This document shows positions 48,517 through 59,700 of a stretch of DNA of 64,000 bases, piece by piece. Under the pieces are notes generated by a model. The model was not told where the DNA came from. It ran no database searches and worked only from the letters and a program-made list of their open reading frames with translations. The position numbers and the translations under genes were made by a program. Numbering within the stretch: the first letter of the stretch is position 1; each line of letters begins with the position of its first letter. Source of the DNA: Tigriopus japonicus. Taxonomy: Eukaryota > Arthropoda > Copepoda > Harpacticoida > Harpacticidae. The stretch lies in contig CM021312.1 in the NCBI GenBank assembly GCA_010645155.1, positions 13,921,663 through 13,985,662 of the forward strand, given 5' to 3'.

Positions 48517-48742
48517 CAGGGGTGTGCAAACTTATTTAGCAGTAGGCCAAATTGGAGGGACCAATGGCGCTCGCGGGCCACACCATCCAAAATGGCAAAT
48601 AATTTCTAGTATAAAATTCTACAATCTACCTACCCTACATTTGCATAATCAATCTTATGTATTTTACATATCATCTCGGGGGCCACGCAAAATCAGCCCG
48701 TGGACCACATTTGGCCTGCGGGCCAGGGTTTGCACACCCCTG
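48517..48742. mobile_element. hAT-type MITE with GGCC-rich ends
   Basis: Ends CAGGGGTGTGCAAAC and GTTTGCACACCCCTG are perfect 15-bp inverted repeats flanked by an identical 8-bp duplication GTTTAGAT (48509-48516 and 48743-48750). The interior has GCGGGCCACA and GGCCTGCGGGCCAG, reminiscent of Charlie-like hAT miniature elements of other animals. It is 226 bp with no coding capacity. The clean ends and duplication suggest a fairly recent insertion. Confidence 0.92.
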
Positions 48743-49015
48743 GTTTAGATCCAAAATAGTGTATTTCGAAATTCTACGGAACAAAATATTTGATGCAGAA
48801 AACCTGTCAATTTTGAAAATAATCGGCTCTAATGTGTATTTTTGAAATCTGTCCTGATGTACAGTGGATATCCTGTGGTTCATGAGTTTGAGGAGTACAT
48901 CAAGCGGCTAACTTTAACTCTCTGGAAATATTTGTATCAGACTTAACCAAACCCATCTCTGTTTCTTAACATGTATCATTCGTGCCAACTCTGACAAAGA
49001 AGGAAGACTAATGAG

Positions 49016-50388
49016 TAGGGACGGGCAAATAGTGTAAAAAAGATTTTTGGTAGCATAAACCCATTTTTCTGCACTTTTGCACTTTACACCTTTATTTGCA
49101 CTTTTTACGTACGTTTTTGGCCAAACATGACAAATTGTTAAGAAAATGTAGTGGCTTTTGAAAGAATTTTTAGTTTCAAGATCAAATTTTGAACCAGTCG
49201 AAAAAGCTTGCATTTGCAATCAACCATTCTTAGCACCTTGAAGAAAAATGTGCATTTCAGACGCAAACCTCACACTTAATTCACCATCTTGGCTTTAACT
49301 ATAAAATCCTGTTTACTAAACTAAAGATTAGAGAAAAGAATCTCATTGCATGCAACCAACAAATAGCAAACCTAAAGAAACTCATGTTATGGTAATGGAA
49401 GGATCTACAAACAATATAGATTGCAGAATTAGGTTTGCTGCCTACAAAGATCGCTATTTCTAAAAAAGGCCGTTATAAACTTAAAATCATCAAGCTAAGG
49501 ATATATCAATGTAGCAGTACACATTGTTTCATTGACTTGGAGATAGTACTTTTAAGTTCCAAAAGTATTTGAGAACAGTTTTGATGTGATGAGACAATGA
49601 ATGCCACATTTGAAATTGAGTTCTGGTAATTAGACCATGGGCCAAATATTGAATTAATGTCACTAAAAACATGCTTAAAACACATTTATGGCCATTTTCT
49701 TTGATGCAATTGTCAGGCACACGTGGGTATTTTTCTGTTCAATTTTCAATGTCTATTTTTGAACAACTTGAAGGACAAAAACGGAGTGATGTAAAGCCAT
49801 ATAAAACAATTGCTAAATATATTTCGACAATATTTTAGGTACATACATCCACGAGAGCACCTTAGGAATGAAAAATTCAGAGGATTGTTGACTAGAGTAT
49901 TTTTCATGACTTTACATCCTTTTTGCTCATGACCTAATTAATAAAACTCTTTTACATGTGCGGCATAGTCTCTTCACCTCAAACTAGTCTCAAATGTCTT
50001 AAGAACTTGTAAATGACTTCTCCTGCTCAATTAGGAGCCATGGGTACTCCATGAATGACGTTTTAAGTCCAAATGCAAGTTATTTGCTCTTTTTTGACAT
50101 TTATTTGCTCTTTTTTGACACTTATTTGCTCTTTTTGAGATTTATTTGCTCTTTTTTTGACATTTATTTGCTCTTTTTTTGACATTTATTTGCTATTTTT
50201 TGACATTTAATTGCTCTTTTTGACATTTATTTGCTCTTTTTTTGACATTTATTTGCTATTTTTGACATTTAATTGCTCTTTTTGACATTTATTTGCACTT
50301 TCAACATTTTTCTGCACTTTTGGGCACCTTTTTTGCAACTTTTGATAATTAAATGGATAAGATTATTTGCACTCTCTGCCCGTCCCTA
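49016..50388. mobile_element. hAT-type element with internal tandem array
   Basis: Ends TAGGGACGGGCAAATAGTG and CACTCTCTGCCCGTCCCTA are inverted repeats, and the flanks carry an identical 8-bp duplication CTAATGAG (49008-49015 and 50389-50396). It belongs with the copy at 27940: both have subterminal TTTGCACTTTT and TTTTGGTAGC/TACC-type motifs. At 1373 bp it is larger, with unrelated central sequence and a tandem array near the right end, but no transposase frame longer than chance. It may be a non-autonomous element that has captured or expanded internal DNA. Confidence 0.88.
50080..50307. repeat. Minisatellite, about 11 units of ~21 bp
   Basis: Units of the form TTATTTGCTCTTTTTTGACA vary in T-run length (five to seven) and by single changes (TTAATTGC, GCTATTTTT). 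The array lies inside the hAT element at 49016-50388, and its unit resembles that element's TTTGCACTTTT subterminal motif, so it probably grew by slippage from it. Confidence 0.85.
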
Positions 50389-51215
50389 CTAATGAGAAAC
50401 GTTTTGCTCAATTTGTGCCCTTACTTATCTCAAAAATGGTTTCCACAAAAAGGATGAAAATAATTTTTAGCGTTAATCCTGCTTAGGGGGCACTTTTTGG
50501 CGCAGGCAGGTTTGGTACATCTGTAATTATTTTTTCTGTGCTTTGCTTGAAAGTCAACCCAAGTTGGCTTTAATCGCTTTAATCGTCATCCTTGTTGTTT
50601 GTGGCTGAACTGAAACCGGAAAGAATGCGCTTGCATTCCAATGAAACTCTCGAATTTCTAATGGAGAGATAATCCCTGGAATGCTGCATATAATCGGGCC
50701 ATTGCTCATTTAATTCCCTCAAGCTTTGGAAGGAATGTGTGGAAACCCACCCATCTCTGGAGTTGATTTTATGAGCTTGCCAATATTCTTGAACTTGAAT
50801 CCTTGAATCTTGGGAAGATTTTCAAGAGCAAGATCTTTTAACCAGACATCCTGAGTCCAAACTCCAAACGATCTTTTGAATTTGCAAGTAAAACCATTTG
50901 TCAAATAATTCTTTGTGAATAGAAAATGTGAGGAAAATATATCGGTGGAACAATTCCCCTTTAAGTGGAGCCAAAACAAAAGGGAGTTAAAAACTCAAAA
51001 TCAATCACATATTGGTACTCATTTTACAATTGTCATCTTAAGTATGGAATAGTATATTATTCTAACCAGGACATGAGCTTTAAGTAAAGTCACTTAGCGT
51101 AATTTTCATTAGAGATTTATATGCATTTATTTCACGACAAGGTTCAACAAACCACCCCACCGAACAATTGCTTATTTTCTCATTTGGCTACCCTACTCTT
51201 CCTCTGCACTTTGGC

Positions 51216-51589
51216 CTAGCTGACCAACACCGATAGGAGGATTAATGGGCTAGATTCTACTAGAGCGCTATAATAAAAGAGTACGCGCAGGTGCCGTTTT
51301 GATCCCAAGACGTCGATTCCATTGTACTGTGGTTCTTGGGTTCGACCTGTTTGAGGCAACTTTACCTATGCACTATTTACTACCAAATTGACGCTCATGA
51401 TCTCAGCTTACCTTTAAATGCATGATGTTTGACCTTTTTAGCCTTTGAAGGCCAAGACTGGCCAAAACCGTGGGTGCCGGAAGATAACCTTCTCGTTCTC
51501 CTTAAACCTCGATGCGCGTTCAAGCCCAGTGCTGCTGTGAATTGACTAAGTAATGTCAGCTCTTGATGAATCTCCACGCTGATTTGCAT
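51216..51589 (-). CDS. Unknown 102-residue protein, two-exon model
   Basis: Exon 1 (51589-51412) starts at ATG and reads MQISVEIHQELTLLSQFTAA, a basic stretch HRGLRRTRRLSS, and SKAKKVKHHAFK, ending in a strong donor AAAG|GTAAGC. A 65-nt intron ends in CCTCAAACAG. Exon 2 (51346-51216) fits the phase and reads RTQEPQYNGIDVLGSKRHLR followed by a hydrophobic tail (LILLSVLVS) before TAG. The single start, matching phase, short intron and 102 open codons make this one of the better unnamed models. The first helix could be amphipathic and the tail membrane-associated. No known family comes to mind; partial 5' and 3' ends are possible. Confidence 0.42.
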
Positions 51590-53154
51590 TGAGTTTCTTA
51601 CTTTTTAGGAAAACTTAATCTAACTAGATACGAAATGATTGGTAAATATTTAGAACGTCAATTGAAGCCATTAGAGCGTTTTCCTTGTGCACACTATTGC
51701 ATTGCCATCTGAAATGACTTTTTTGTTGAACAATTGAATTGCAACCCTGGTGAAGTTGCGCATTCGTAGCAGTCGTCAGGTTGACAATGCTACATACTGT
51801 TATACCTAACTTTGTAAAAAAAGTTTTGATGTTTTTGTTCACAACTTGTATTTGTCTGAAAAGTCTTTGAAGGCGGTTGTTTTTTATTGGTTTGTCTCTT
51901 TATCTATGCAAATGTGACAAGTAATTGTGATGTTACCGGCATTGACGTCGCCTAAGTAGACATAGTTAGTGTTTCTATTAAATTTACATTCTTCTCTCTC
52001 CAAGCAAAACAGTACCGATGGGATTCAATCTGATTTCAATTTTTTCAATTGTTTAGAAATGCCATCAATGTCATAGGTCTTTTGCCATCATACTGTGAAA
52101 AATCTTTGCTTAATCTTGATAGAAGGCAACACGTGAACTAACCATCACAAGGAAGGACAACATCTAATATAAACATACCCCTAAATACTAAAATGATTGT
52201 AATGTTCAATGATAGATAAGTCGCAATAAATATAATTACTATGTTTCGTAAAAAAAGACAAATATATAACAATGTAGCGCGAGCAAAAATGATTGACCAC
52301 ATTGAACTCCATCAGTAGAAAACTAATGTCTACGTTCGAGATCGTAACGTGAAAGTTTTATGCATGGTTTAACCTATGCTCAGGAATACAATTTGATTCC
52401 TAATTTTACACGTTCAACATAAATGATTCGTGAACGAGATTACCGAATGAGTGCAACAATGTCTCCTTTTATTTTATGGCCATTCATTCCTTGAATGATA
52501 TCGATTCCGAGGAAATTGTTTTGTAAAATGATCTCAACGTGTCTCTTACGTAAAGAGAACTCAAACCATTCATTGGTGCTCAAGATGTAACTTCCGTTGT
52601 TCTTCATTTCCCAAGATAATCCATTTCTTGACGACAAAGCTTTGGATAATTTTTGAGGGGTGTTATTGGGTTATGGGAACATCATCGGCGATCGGCGATA
52701 ATGACAATTCAAGGTGATTGACCAAGCTGGATTTTTTTTTGCGAAATAAATGGTCCAAATGAGGGAACAATGTCACTAGACCAAGTTTGTGACACTCACA
52801 AAAAAATAATGAACTGATGGTGAAAAAAATCTTTTCTTCCATTTGACAATGATCTTTTTGCATGATTTAACATCGTCCGTCGTTTTAAGTATTGTTGACA
52901 TGAAAACTTCTTTCCTATTACATTCATTAAATTAGACTTTACTGATCCTCATTATCTTGACTTAAAGTTTCAATACTATAGATTAAATTGATAAAAAATG
53001 AAGTACTCGTGTTTTCCAATTTTTGGTCTTAAAAACGGCACCATTTTGTAAATAAATGAACCTAAACTGCATGATATTTTTGCTAGAAAAATAACTGAAC
53101 GCGAATTTCTTGCTCAAACATAAACCAAGCGACCTTTTGAGTGCATAAAGTACA
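51590..53154. other. No confident gene
   Basis: A minus frame at 52637-52440 (SSRNGLSWEMKNNGSYILST then NGHKIKGDIVALIR, followed by a possible GTAATC donor) looks slightly protein-like. An adjacent frame at 52863-52663 is in another phase. No partner exons were found. Confidence 0.3.
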
Positions 53155-53254
53155 GAGGCTAGTTTTTTAGGTGCAAAGATCGATCTCAAGATTCGACTTG
53201 GCGTACGAAAGTACGATCTTGAGATCGATCTTTTGCGTCTAAAAAACTAGCCTC
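53155..53254. repeat. Near-perfect 100-nt hairpin
   Basis: The left arm (53155-53192) starts GAGGCTAGTTTTTTAG and contains CAAAGATCGATCTCAAGAT. The right arm (53214-53254) is its complement with only one or two mismatched bases and a one-base bulge. The top of the loop folds again as CGTAC-GAAA-GTACG with a GNRA-type tetraloop. Such a fold could be a microRNA or hairpin siRNA precursor, or a recently formed foldback element. No target duplication is evident. Confidence 0.8.
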
Positions 53255-53713
53255 AGGTTTCCTTTTGGGTAATAAATTTGTCTTTTGAGGTAAGTAGGGC
53301 ATCAATTTCATGGCTTAGTAAAAAAATCAATATCCTTCCATTTTTGTGCTTCAGGTATGTGTGTAATGTTGATGGTAAAAGTTATTACTTTTATGATGTT
53401 TCATGATTACTTGGAGCTTGGTTGGAGCAAAAATTTAATCCCTTAAGATTGAACAAGGTATGATTTCCTTAATAAAGAAAAATCGTAGTTAAGCTTGGTC
53501 TCATCAATAAGCATTGGAGGGTTACCACGATGAAATGCAAAAACTGCTGAAAATTTATTCTAATACAAAATACAGGCAAAGCTAGAAACACAAAATATTA
53601 GAACTGACAACAGCCTGACAAAACAAAAGAATGCTTTTCATCCTGACCAAACCTTGCATTGAGTTTGAAAACAACTCTTAGGACGGAAAGTATTCTTTTA
53701 CATCTTCATTTTA

Positions 53714-53821
53714 CTGGTACCTCAAATTATATTCTCATATTAGACAAATATTTTTAACTCTACAAAGACTGGCACAACTGAACATACTTGTCTAATATAA
53801 GAATATAAGTTGAAGTACCAA
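53714..53821. repeat. Palindromic element with ~38-bp arms
   Basis: TGGTACCTCAAATTATATTC TCATATTAGACAAATAT-type left arm (from 53715) and the complement of the right arm (ending TTGAAGTACCA at 53820) match at most positions. A loop of about 30 bases separates them. It resembles a tiny foldback MITE. No clear target duplication. Confidence 0.6.
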
Positions 53822-54984
53822 CAAAATGACGATTTCAACACTTTAACGCAACGCAACGTTGAAAAATTTATTCACGCAACACATCCCATATATTTCACTT
53901 CTTTCGTCATTGATTTTCATTAGCTATTTATTTTACACAAAACCTTTACCGGAGGTTTTTGACGCTCAGCACATCAAAAACGCCAAAATTTGGTTGAGAC
54001 AGCCTTTTTTGTTTCTTGAAAACTGTTGTGTAATGATCATAAGGACTTCAATTAGATTTTTATTCAAAAATATTCTACAATACTCTACAAATACCATTTA
54101 TACCACATGCAATATGCGCGCAGATATGGATGAATTAGCGTTTGTATTTTTTCTCAAGAATTTGTCTTCATTTTCCACAACCTTGAGGCTTTGAGCAGAC
54201 CTACTTCAGTTCTCTTTATTCAGCGTCACCATGCAAACAAATGTATTTTCTCGTAATCAAACACTATTGAATCAACAGATCAAGTATCTAGCATTAGCAT
54301 GAAAGCCATTCTATAATGTAGCGTCTGATAAAAATTAATCAGTTCATCCATGTTTGTTGTCAAACCAAGAATTAAAAAAAGGAAAGAATTTTTTTGCTTT
54401 GTTCAAATTTCGGTCACCTTTGTATTATTCCCCTGTCGTCTTCCTTTTGTAGACAAAAAGGGCTGTCCCGTTTCTGTGGATGCCATCTAGGGATGCTGAA
54501 TTGGCTAAACTTATACCATTGTTCAGGTTTATGGGCAAATTCACGTCATGAGGAAACTGAACTGGCTCTTTCTAATTTTTTGTTGGTAATATTTGGAAAT
54601 CTAGATTTGCCTCTGTTTCTCTGATTTTGGTTTGATGTAATGTAACATTCATTTGTATCCAAGAGTTTTTCATAGACCATTATGGATAATCTGATTTCCC
54701 CATGATTTATTAGTATTATCAAAGCATACAAAATCCTCAACGTAAGACCATCTCTTGGCCCTGTATTCTTTATTCAAACTCTAAATTCATTTCAGATCCC
54801 ATACTCACCTGTTCCTTAAGATTAACTCATGCAACCACCAGTTACTCTACTAGTTGCAGTTTTTAGATGAGGAGTATTGGTGCTGTGGACAATTTTTTTT
54901 ATTTAGCTATATTTGTACCCTCAAAATTCAGAAGGCTAGTTTTCATAAAGATTTCCCCCATTTTGTGTGTGCCTGTTGTGATAA

Positions 54985-55100
54985 AAATGTTCCAAGATTT
55001 TACATTAAAAATAGCATATTCTCAACAATTTGCAGATTTTAAGGCCGAATTTGCAAAAAAAAGCGCAAAAAAGGTGACATGGGAAAAAGGAAAACAAATG
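54985..55100. repeat. Fragment of the AAAGTGCAAA hAT family
   Basis: ATTCTCAACAATTTGCAGAT, then TTTAAGGCCGAATTTGCAAA, matches CTCTCAACAATTTGTTCATT, then TTAGGCCGAATTCGTAAAAA, in the complete copy (28301-28345). No termini remain, so this is an internal fragment. Confidence 0.5.
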
Positions 55101-55741
55101 AGTATAGACTCCTTTTTAAGCAGACTAAATAATTTCGAATGATTCACAAAAATCAAATATCCTCAAAGCATAGAAAAATAAAAGTTCAGTTGCACCATGT
55201 CCAACTATTATATGGTCCTTCAACAAAAAGGTGATTGGGAGGTCACAGTGCATAAGACTGGGAGGCCACCTTACTAATACAAAATTGCACTCTGACACAA
55301 AAGTTTGACCTATTTTGGAACTTGTCAAAGTTTATAAGACACATAAGTTTGGAAATTTTGTGTATTAAAGCTCAAAGATTGCAAGTCTTTTCCATTTCAC
55401 TTGTTGCACTCAAATGACTATTGTGCAAATTGAAGAACAGGACAGAATTTTGTTTCATAATGATAATGCAATTTTTGGGCTAACCTCCCACTCACTTATT
55501 GCCTAAAGGTTCCCATTTGCAATCAATTCTTTGGCTTTTTTCCTGTCCAAGGTTCCTTATTTTCCCGCAACCTCTCCACAATCTGACCCTCTTTTCCCAT
55601 CCCATTTGACCCAATCCTGTCAAACTCCATTCCACCACACTGAATCTTGAAACATTGACTTTCAGATCATCTTCTTAGTCTTCTCACCAGGCCCATCTTT
55701 CAGCCTAGTACTGATAATACTAGTACAGCAGCCACTGTCTC

Positions 55742-55883
55742 AGTTCACACTGGATTTGTCTTTAATGTGCGTGTGTGGGTGCCAAAAAACATCATCAAGG
55801 CCAAAAAAACACTCCAATGAGCCTTTAGCTTGAATAAAGACCTTTGTTGTGGCTAAATCTAGTAGTAGAACAACATGATCTCG
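55742..55883 (+). promoter_or_regulatory. Possible promoter and 5' UTR exon of the tetraspanin gene
   Basis: TCAGTT at 55740-55745 matches the arthropod initiator, and a strong donor TCG|GTAAGT lies at 55884. Splicing to the acceptor at 56716 (GAATGTTTCAG) would make an 833-nt 5' UTR intron in front of the ATG at 56767. Two tiny upstream frames would be included: ATG AGC CTT TAG at 55817, and one from 55875 that closes at TGA just across the junction (MISA). The start site and UTR are inferred from motifs. Confidence 0.35.
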
Positions 55884-56766
55884 GTAAGTTATTCACTACA
55901 TGTTATGATATTGTCAATTGTTTTAATGGTATTTTAATGGGATTAAAATGCTTTTATTAAATTATTTTGTTACAAAACATTAGATTTGAAGGAAGCTTGG
56001 GCAAAACTAAACACTGCATGGTTTTAAGGAACTAAAAGAACAGCAAAAACCTTTTGAGGATGTCCAAAAGGAAAGAAAATCATTTTGAAAATCCTTTTTT
56101 GTGCATACTTTACTGAATTTTGATTGTTTGGATCCTTTTTTCTGAGGGAATTTTAGGAGTTTGGTGGAACCAAAATAAATACTGGATTCAACAAGATAGG
56201 TATATGAATTTGTTGGTGGAAAATCATATGAATTTGTTATTGCTTGTCAAATGTTAGGTATATTAATTACTTGAAACCAATGTCCATCAAGATATCTGCA
56301 ATCAAATATTTGGATGGCTTTTCAACAATGATTAAAATGATGTAAATCCATGGTTCATTTTACAATTTTCTTGGCCGATGGAATATATTCCACTAGATGT
56401 TTAGAACCATAATAAAATATTTAAGGAAGCTGCATGCAACCGTAACTTAATCGCTAAAAAAGTTCTTTTTGCAACAAACAATGTTGAGACATAATCTCTG
56501 AAGACGTCCCCGATTTCCCATTTTCCACTTTTCACTCAGTGCTCCACGAATATTTTCTCTTTTTATCCAATAAAAACGAACTCCCAAAATTCCAAAACTC
56601 CCAAATATTGGAACAAGTCCCTAAAAACATCCATTTAATCTTACCTTGGTGAGTGAGTGATAACCTACACAATAATTTTACTAATTCAAAGATCCTTGCT
56701 TTGTTGAATGTTTCAGGCGTGAATCTCGGGTTCAATGAGAGAGAGTGATACTCACGAATCAAAAGC

Positions 56767-59700
56767 ATGGCTCAAACAACTTCCTCCTCATCTCATCGTT
56801 ATGTGAACCATGGGTCAGCTTCAGCGGCAACAACCTCGTCTAGTAATGCTGGTCAATCTCGCAGTGCGTCTTCCAAACCGCGAAGGAGACGACGTGACCA
56901 AAGCGAAGTCTCTTGTTGTCTCAAATATGTCATCTTTGGCTTTAATGTTATCTTCTGGGTAAGAAATGATGTTCTGCAGTAGTGCCACTGTAGTAGGAGA
57001 GTATATGCAACGAATATTTTGCTGAATTAGTGTCTCTACTATACAGAAGAAGAAAAGCGCATTATCTTTGGAGCAGGAGACTAATAATGAGAATTATAAT
57101 ATTCAATAAGATTAAATCAATTACACTCTCTGCAAATGAGACCTTGTAGATTGTAGACTAGGTGTCTACATATTCATAATTTCAGCTCAATCAAATGGCG
57201 GAGTCAAAAATTATGTATGATTTTTACCATTCATCCGCTTTTTTAAAGCTTTGAACCTCAACTACTTTAGGATTTTACTATTTAGCCATTTTTCCAAATA
57301 CTAATGATCTGAAAAAAATGTTTTTACAAACAATCATCTTTATCAGTTGCAGCTTTTTTCTTTTAAAAAAGTTTTGCGTATATCATGATTGGATTCTGAC
57401 CATAAATTGCAATCAGAGTTAAACATGCTTTTTAACATAAGATAAGAAGAGACACATTGAGTATTCCTAAAACCATCATTGAATTTAACTGAAATTGCAA
57501 TAAGCTTGAAATTGTGAAAATCAAACAATTGACTAAAAATTCCCATTATCTGGAATGATATGAGATCTGATCTGTATCCATATCAATTCAAATGCGATCT
57601 GATAAAAAAAATTGTTACACTTCAGAAGTAATTTGATTCTTTCCATAATAATTAGGATGTCCTTGCATGATTTTTTCGTAGTTTTCCCTCCCTTTTCATA
57701 AGGAGGCATTTGGTTTCATGGTGGGAAGAACCAATCTCATGCGTACACTCCCCTAAATACAGTGGCTTCAGTCTTGACAAATCTTGTGCACCAACATTTT
57801 AATCATTTTTGAATTTCTTTGTTTTTACAGTTGATCGGACTGAGTATCCTGGGAATTGGAGTTTGGGCGTGGACCGAGAAGAACACCTTGGAGAGTATAT
57901 CCATGCTCACAAACATCACCTTGGATCCCGCGTTTATTTTCATTTGGGCAGGTAAGACGAGTCATTTGTAGAGTGCATGGGAGAATTCTCAAAGAAAAAG
58001 TGCTTTTCGTGTCAAAAAAGTGCAAAAAGGATGAAAAAGGCTTTTTGAACTCTTCTTTTTCCTCGTAATTTAGTCTGAAAAACGTGAAATTTCTTTAATT
58101 GTTCTGCAAAAAACGGCTTCATTTTTTAATTTGGGCATCAGATCAAAAGCAAGTATTTGGGCTAAATTTGGAAAGCTTAAATTTAAATTTGCCGGTAAGT
58201 CTTCATGGCCTATTCATTTGCTTAGTTTAAGAGGAACAATTCAAGTCTCTAGTAAAAACAAAATTCCCTTAGATAGAATAATTTATACTTAAAAGCCAAT
58301 ACTTGTGGACATGAAGAGTTTACGGGTTCATTTCACCCTAGGTGCTATTACATTCGTCATTGGGTTCACGGGATGCGTGGGCGCCCTTCGAGAGAATACA
58401 ACCCTTTTGGCGGCTTATGCCATCTTTCTTGCCATTTTGCTTCTCCTTGAGATGACTGCCGGAATCTTGGGATTCATTTTCAAGGACTGGGTAAGCTCAC
58501 TTTCAAATAAAGTCTTTGTATTCGGGAAACAATCTATTTGCCATTCCTTATTGCGATTTGTCATTCAAATCTAGATAAAAGACCAAGCCACTAATGGATT
58601 TCAAGCCTTCATTGTCCACTACAGAGACGATCCGGACCAACAAAATCTAATTGATTGGATCCAGGAAGGATGGGTAAGAAAGAACTCTGATTCCGTAGAT
58701 TAATTTTTCATTGGTTTGGGTTTTTCTGGTATTGTTGGTCAATGTTCTCATGCTCGAACTTTTTGCTAACTTTTCTTGAAATCAAATGTCCAAGAAACAT
58801 GCCTCTTTTTTACGGTTTTTGCACAAATATCCCAAGAATAAGACAAAACGTCAGGTTTATTCCCCAAAATTCTCGTACTTTCCCCTTCAAGCTTTTGGTA
58901 GAGTTTTTACAGAAAATGTAACTCCAATTTAATCCCTTGATTGATTTGTGCCACATAAAACTTCAAAAATCGCCAATAAGATGGCAGAATCATTAAATTA
59001 CTCCCTTAAAAGATTTAGATTTGTTAATTTCACAATTGACTTAACACATACCTTCTGAAAGGGTAAAACAAAGTCTTCAGATATAGGATTATACCTGGCA
59101 GTGATGCCAGTTACTAAAGGGTGAAAAATCCCTTAAAAATTATTGCTGAATGTTCAAATAATTGCTAAACTTTCCAAAGAATCTAAATGGGTTTGAATGA
59201 TTCCCATTTGAAATTGTCAAAAGACTAACATTTACTTGATGTTTTTTTTAAAATGAATTTTAACCTTTTTATTGGGGGTGTTTTCAAAATCTAGCAGCAC
59301 TGTTTGAGAGAAACTCGAATGAGCAAAGAACATTTCAGTCTAAACTGGTTTAGCTTGTCAGGGTCACCAAACTTGTAAACTGAAAAAACGTTCATACTGT
59401 TTCTAGCTTCAATGTTGTGGGATTGAAGGCCCTCAAGATTGGGACCGAAACATCTACTTTAATTGCTCGTCGGCGTCTGTGGGATCCCGGGAAGCCTGTG
59501 GGGTCCCTTTCTCGTGCTGCAAACCTCAACCCGACGAGATCATTAAAAACGTTCAGTGTGGCTACGATGTCAGAAAACCCGAATATGTAAGTAATCAGTT
59601 GAAGAATTTTCAATAACAAAACTCAGGTTGGAAGATTTTTAAAATTCTTTGTACTGCGTTAAACTAACCATCCAAGGGAAATTTAAAGGGAAGTGATGTA

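Noticed and set aside
49800..50400. CRISPR-like array reading of the 21-bp tandem repeats
   Set aside because: There are no unique spacers; units are directly adjacent and lie inside a eukaryotic transposon.
56532..56768. Minus-strand ORF opposite tetraspanin exon 1 with ATG and donor CAAG|GTAAGA
   Set aside because: It is the shadow of the well supported tetraspanin exon and leader, no good acceptor follows, and its start is created by the same CATG as the tetraspanin ATG.
57856..58068. Plus-strand 70-codon ORF in tetraspanin exon 2 region
   Set aside because: Wrong frame; the correct frame encodes TM1 and runs into a good donor at 57951.
58305..58574. Reading tetraspanin exon 3 as a separate gene starting [10 protein letters not shown]
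   Set aside because: The sequence before 58342 is intron (acceptor TTTCACCCTAG); residues before GAITFVIG do not match the family.
59392..59619. Minus-strand 75-codon ORF
   Set aside because: Antisense shadow of tetraspanin exon 5, which has clear family motifs on the plus strand.
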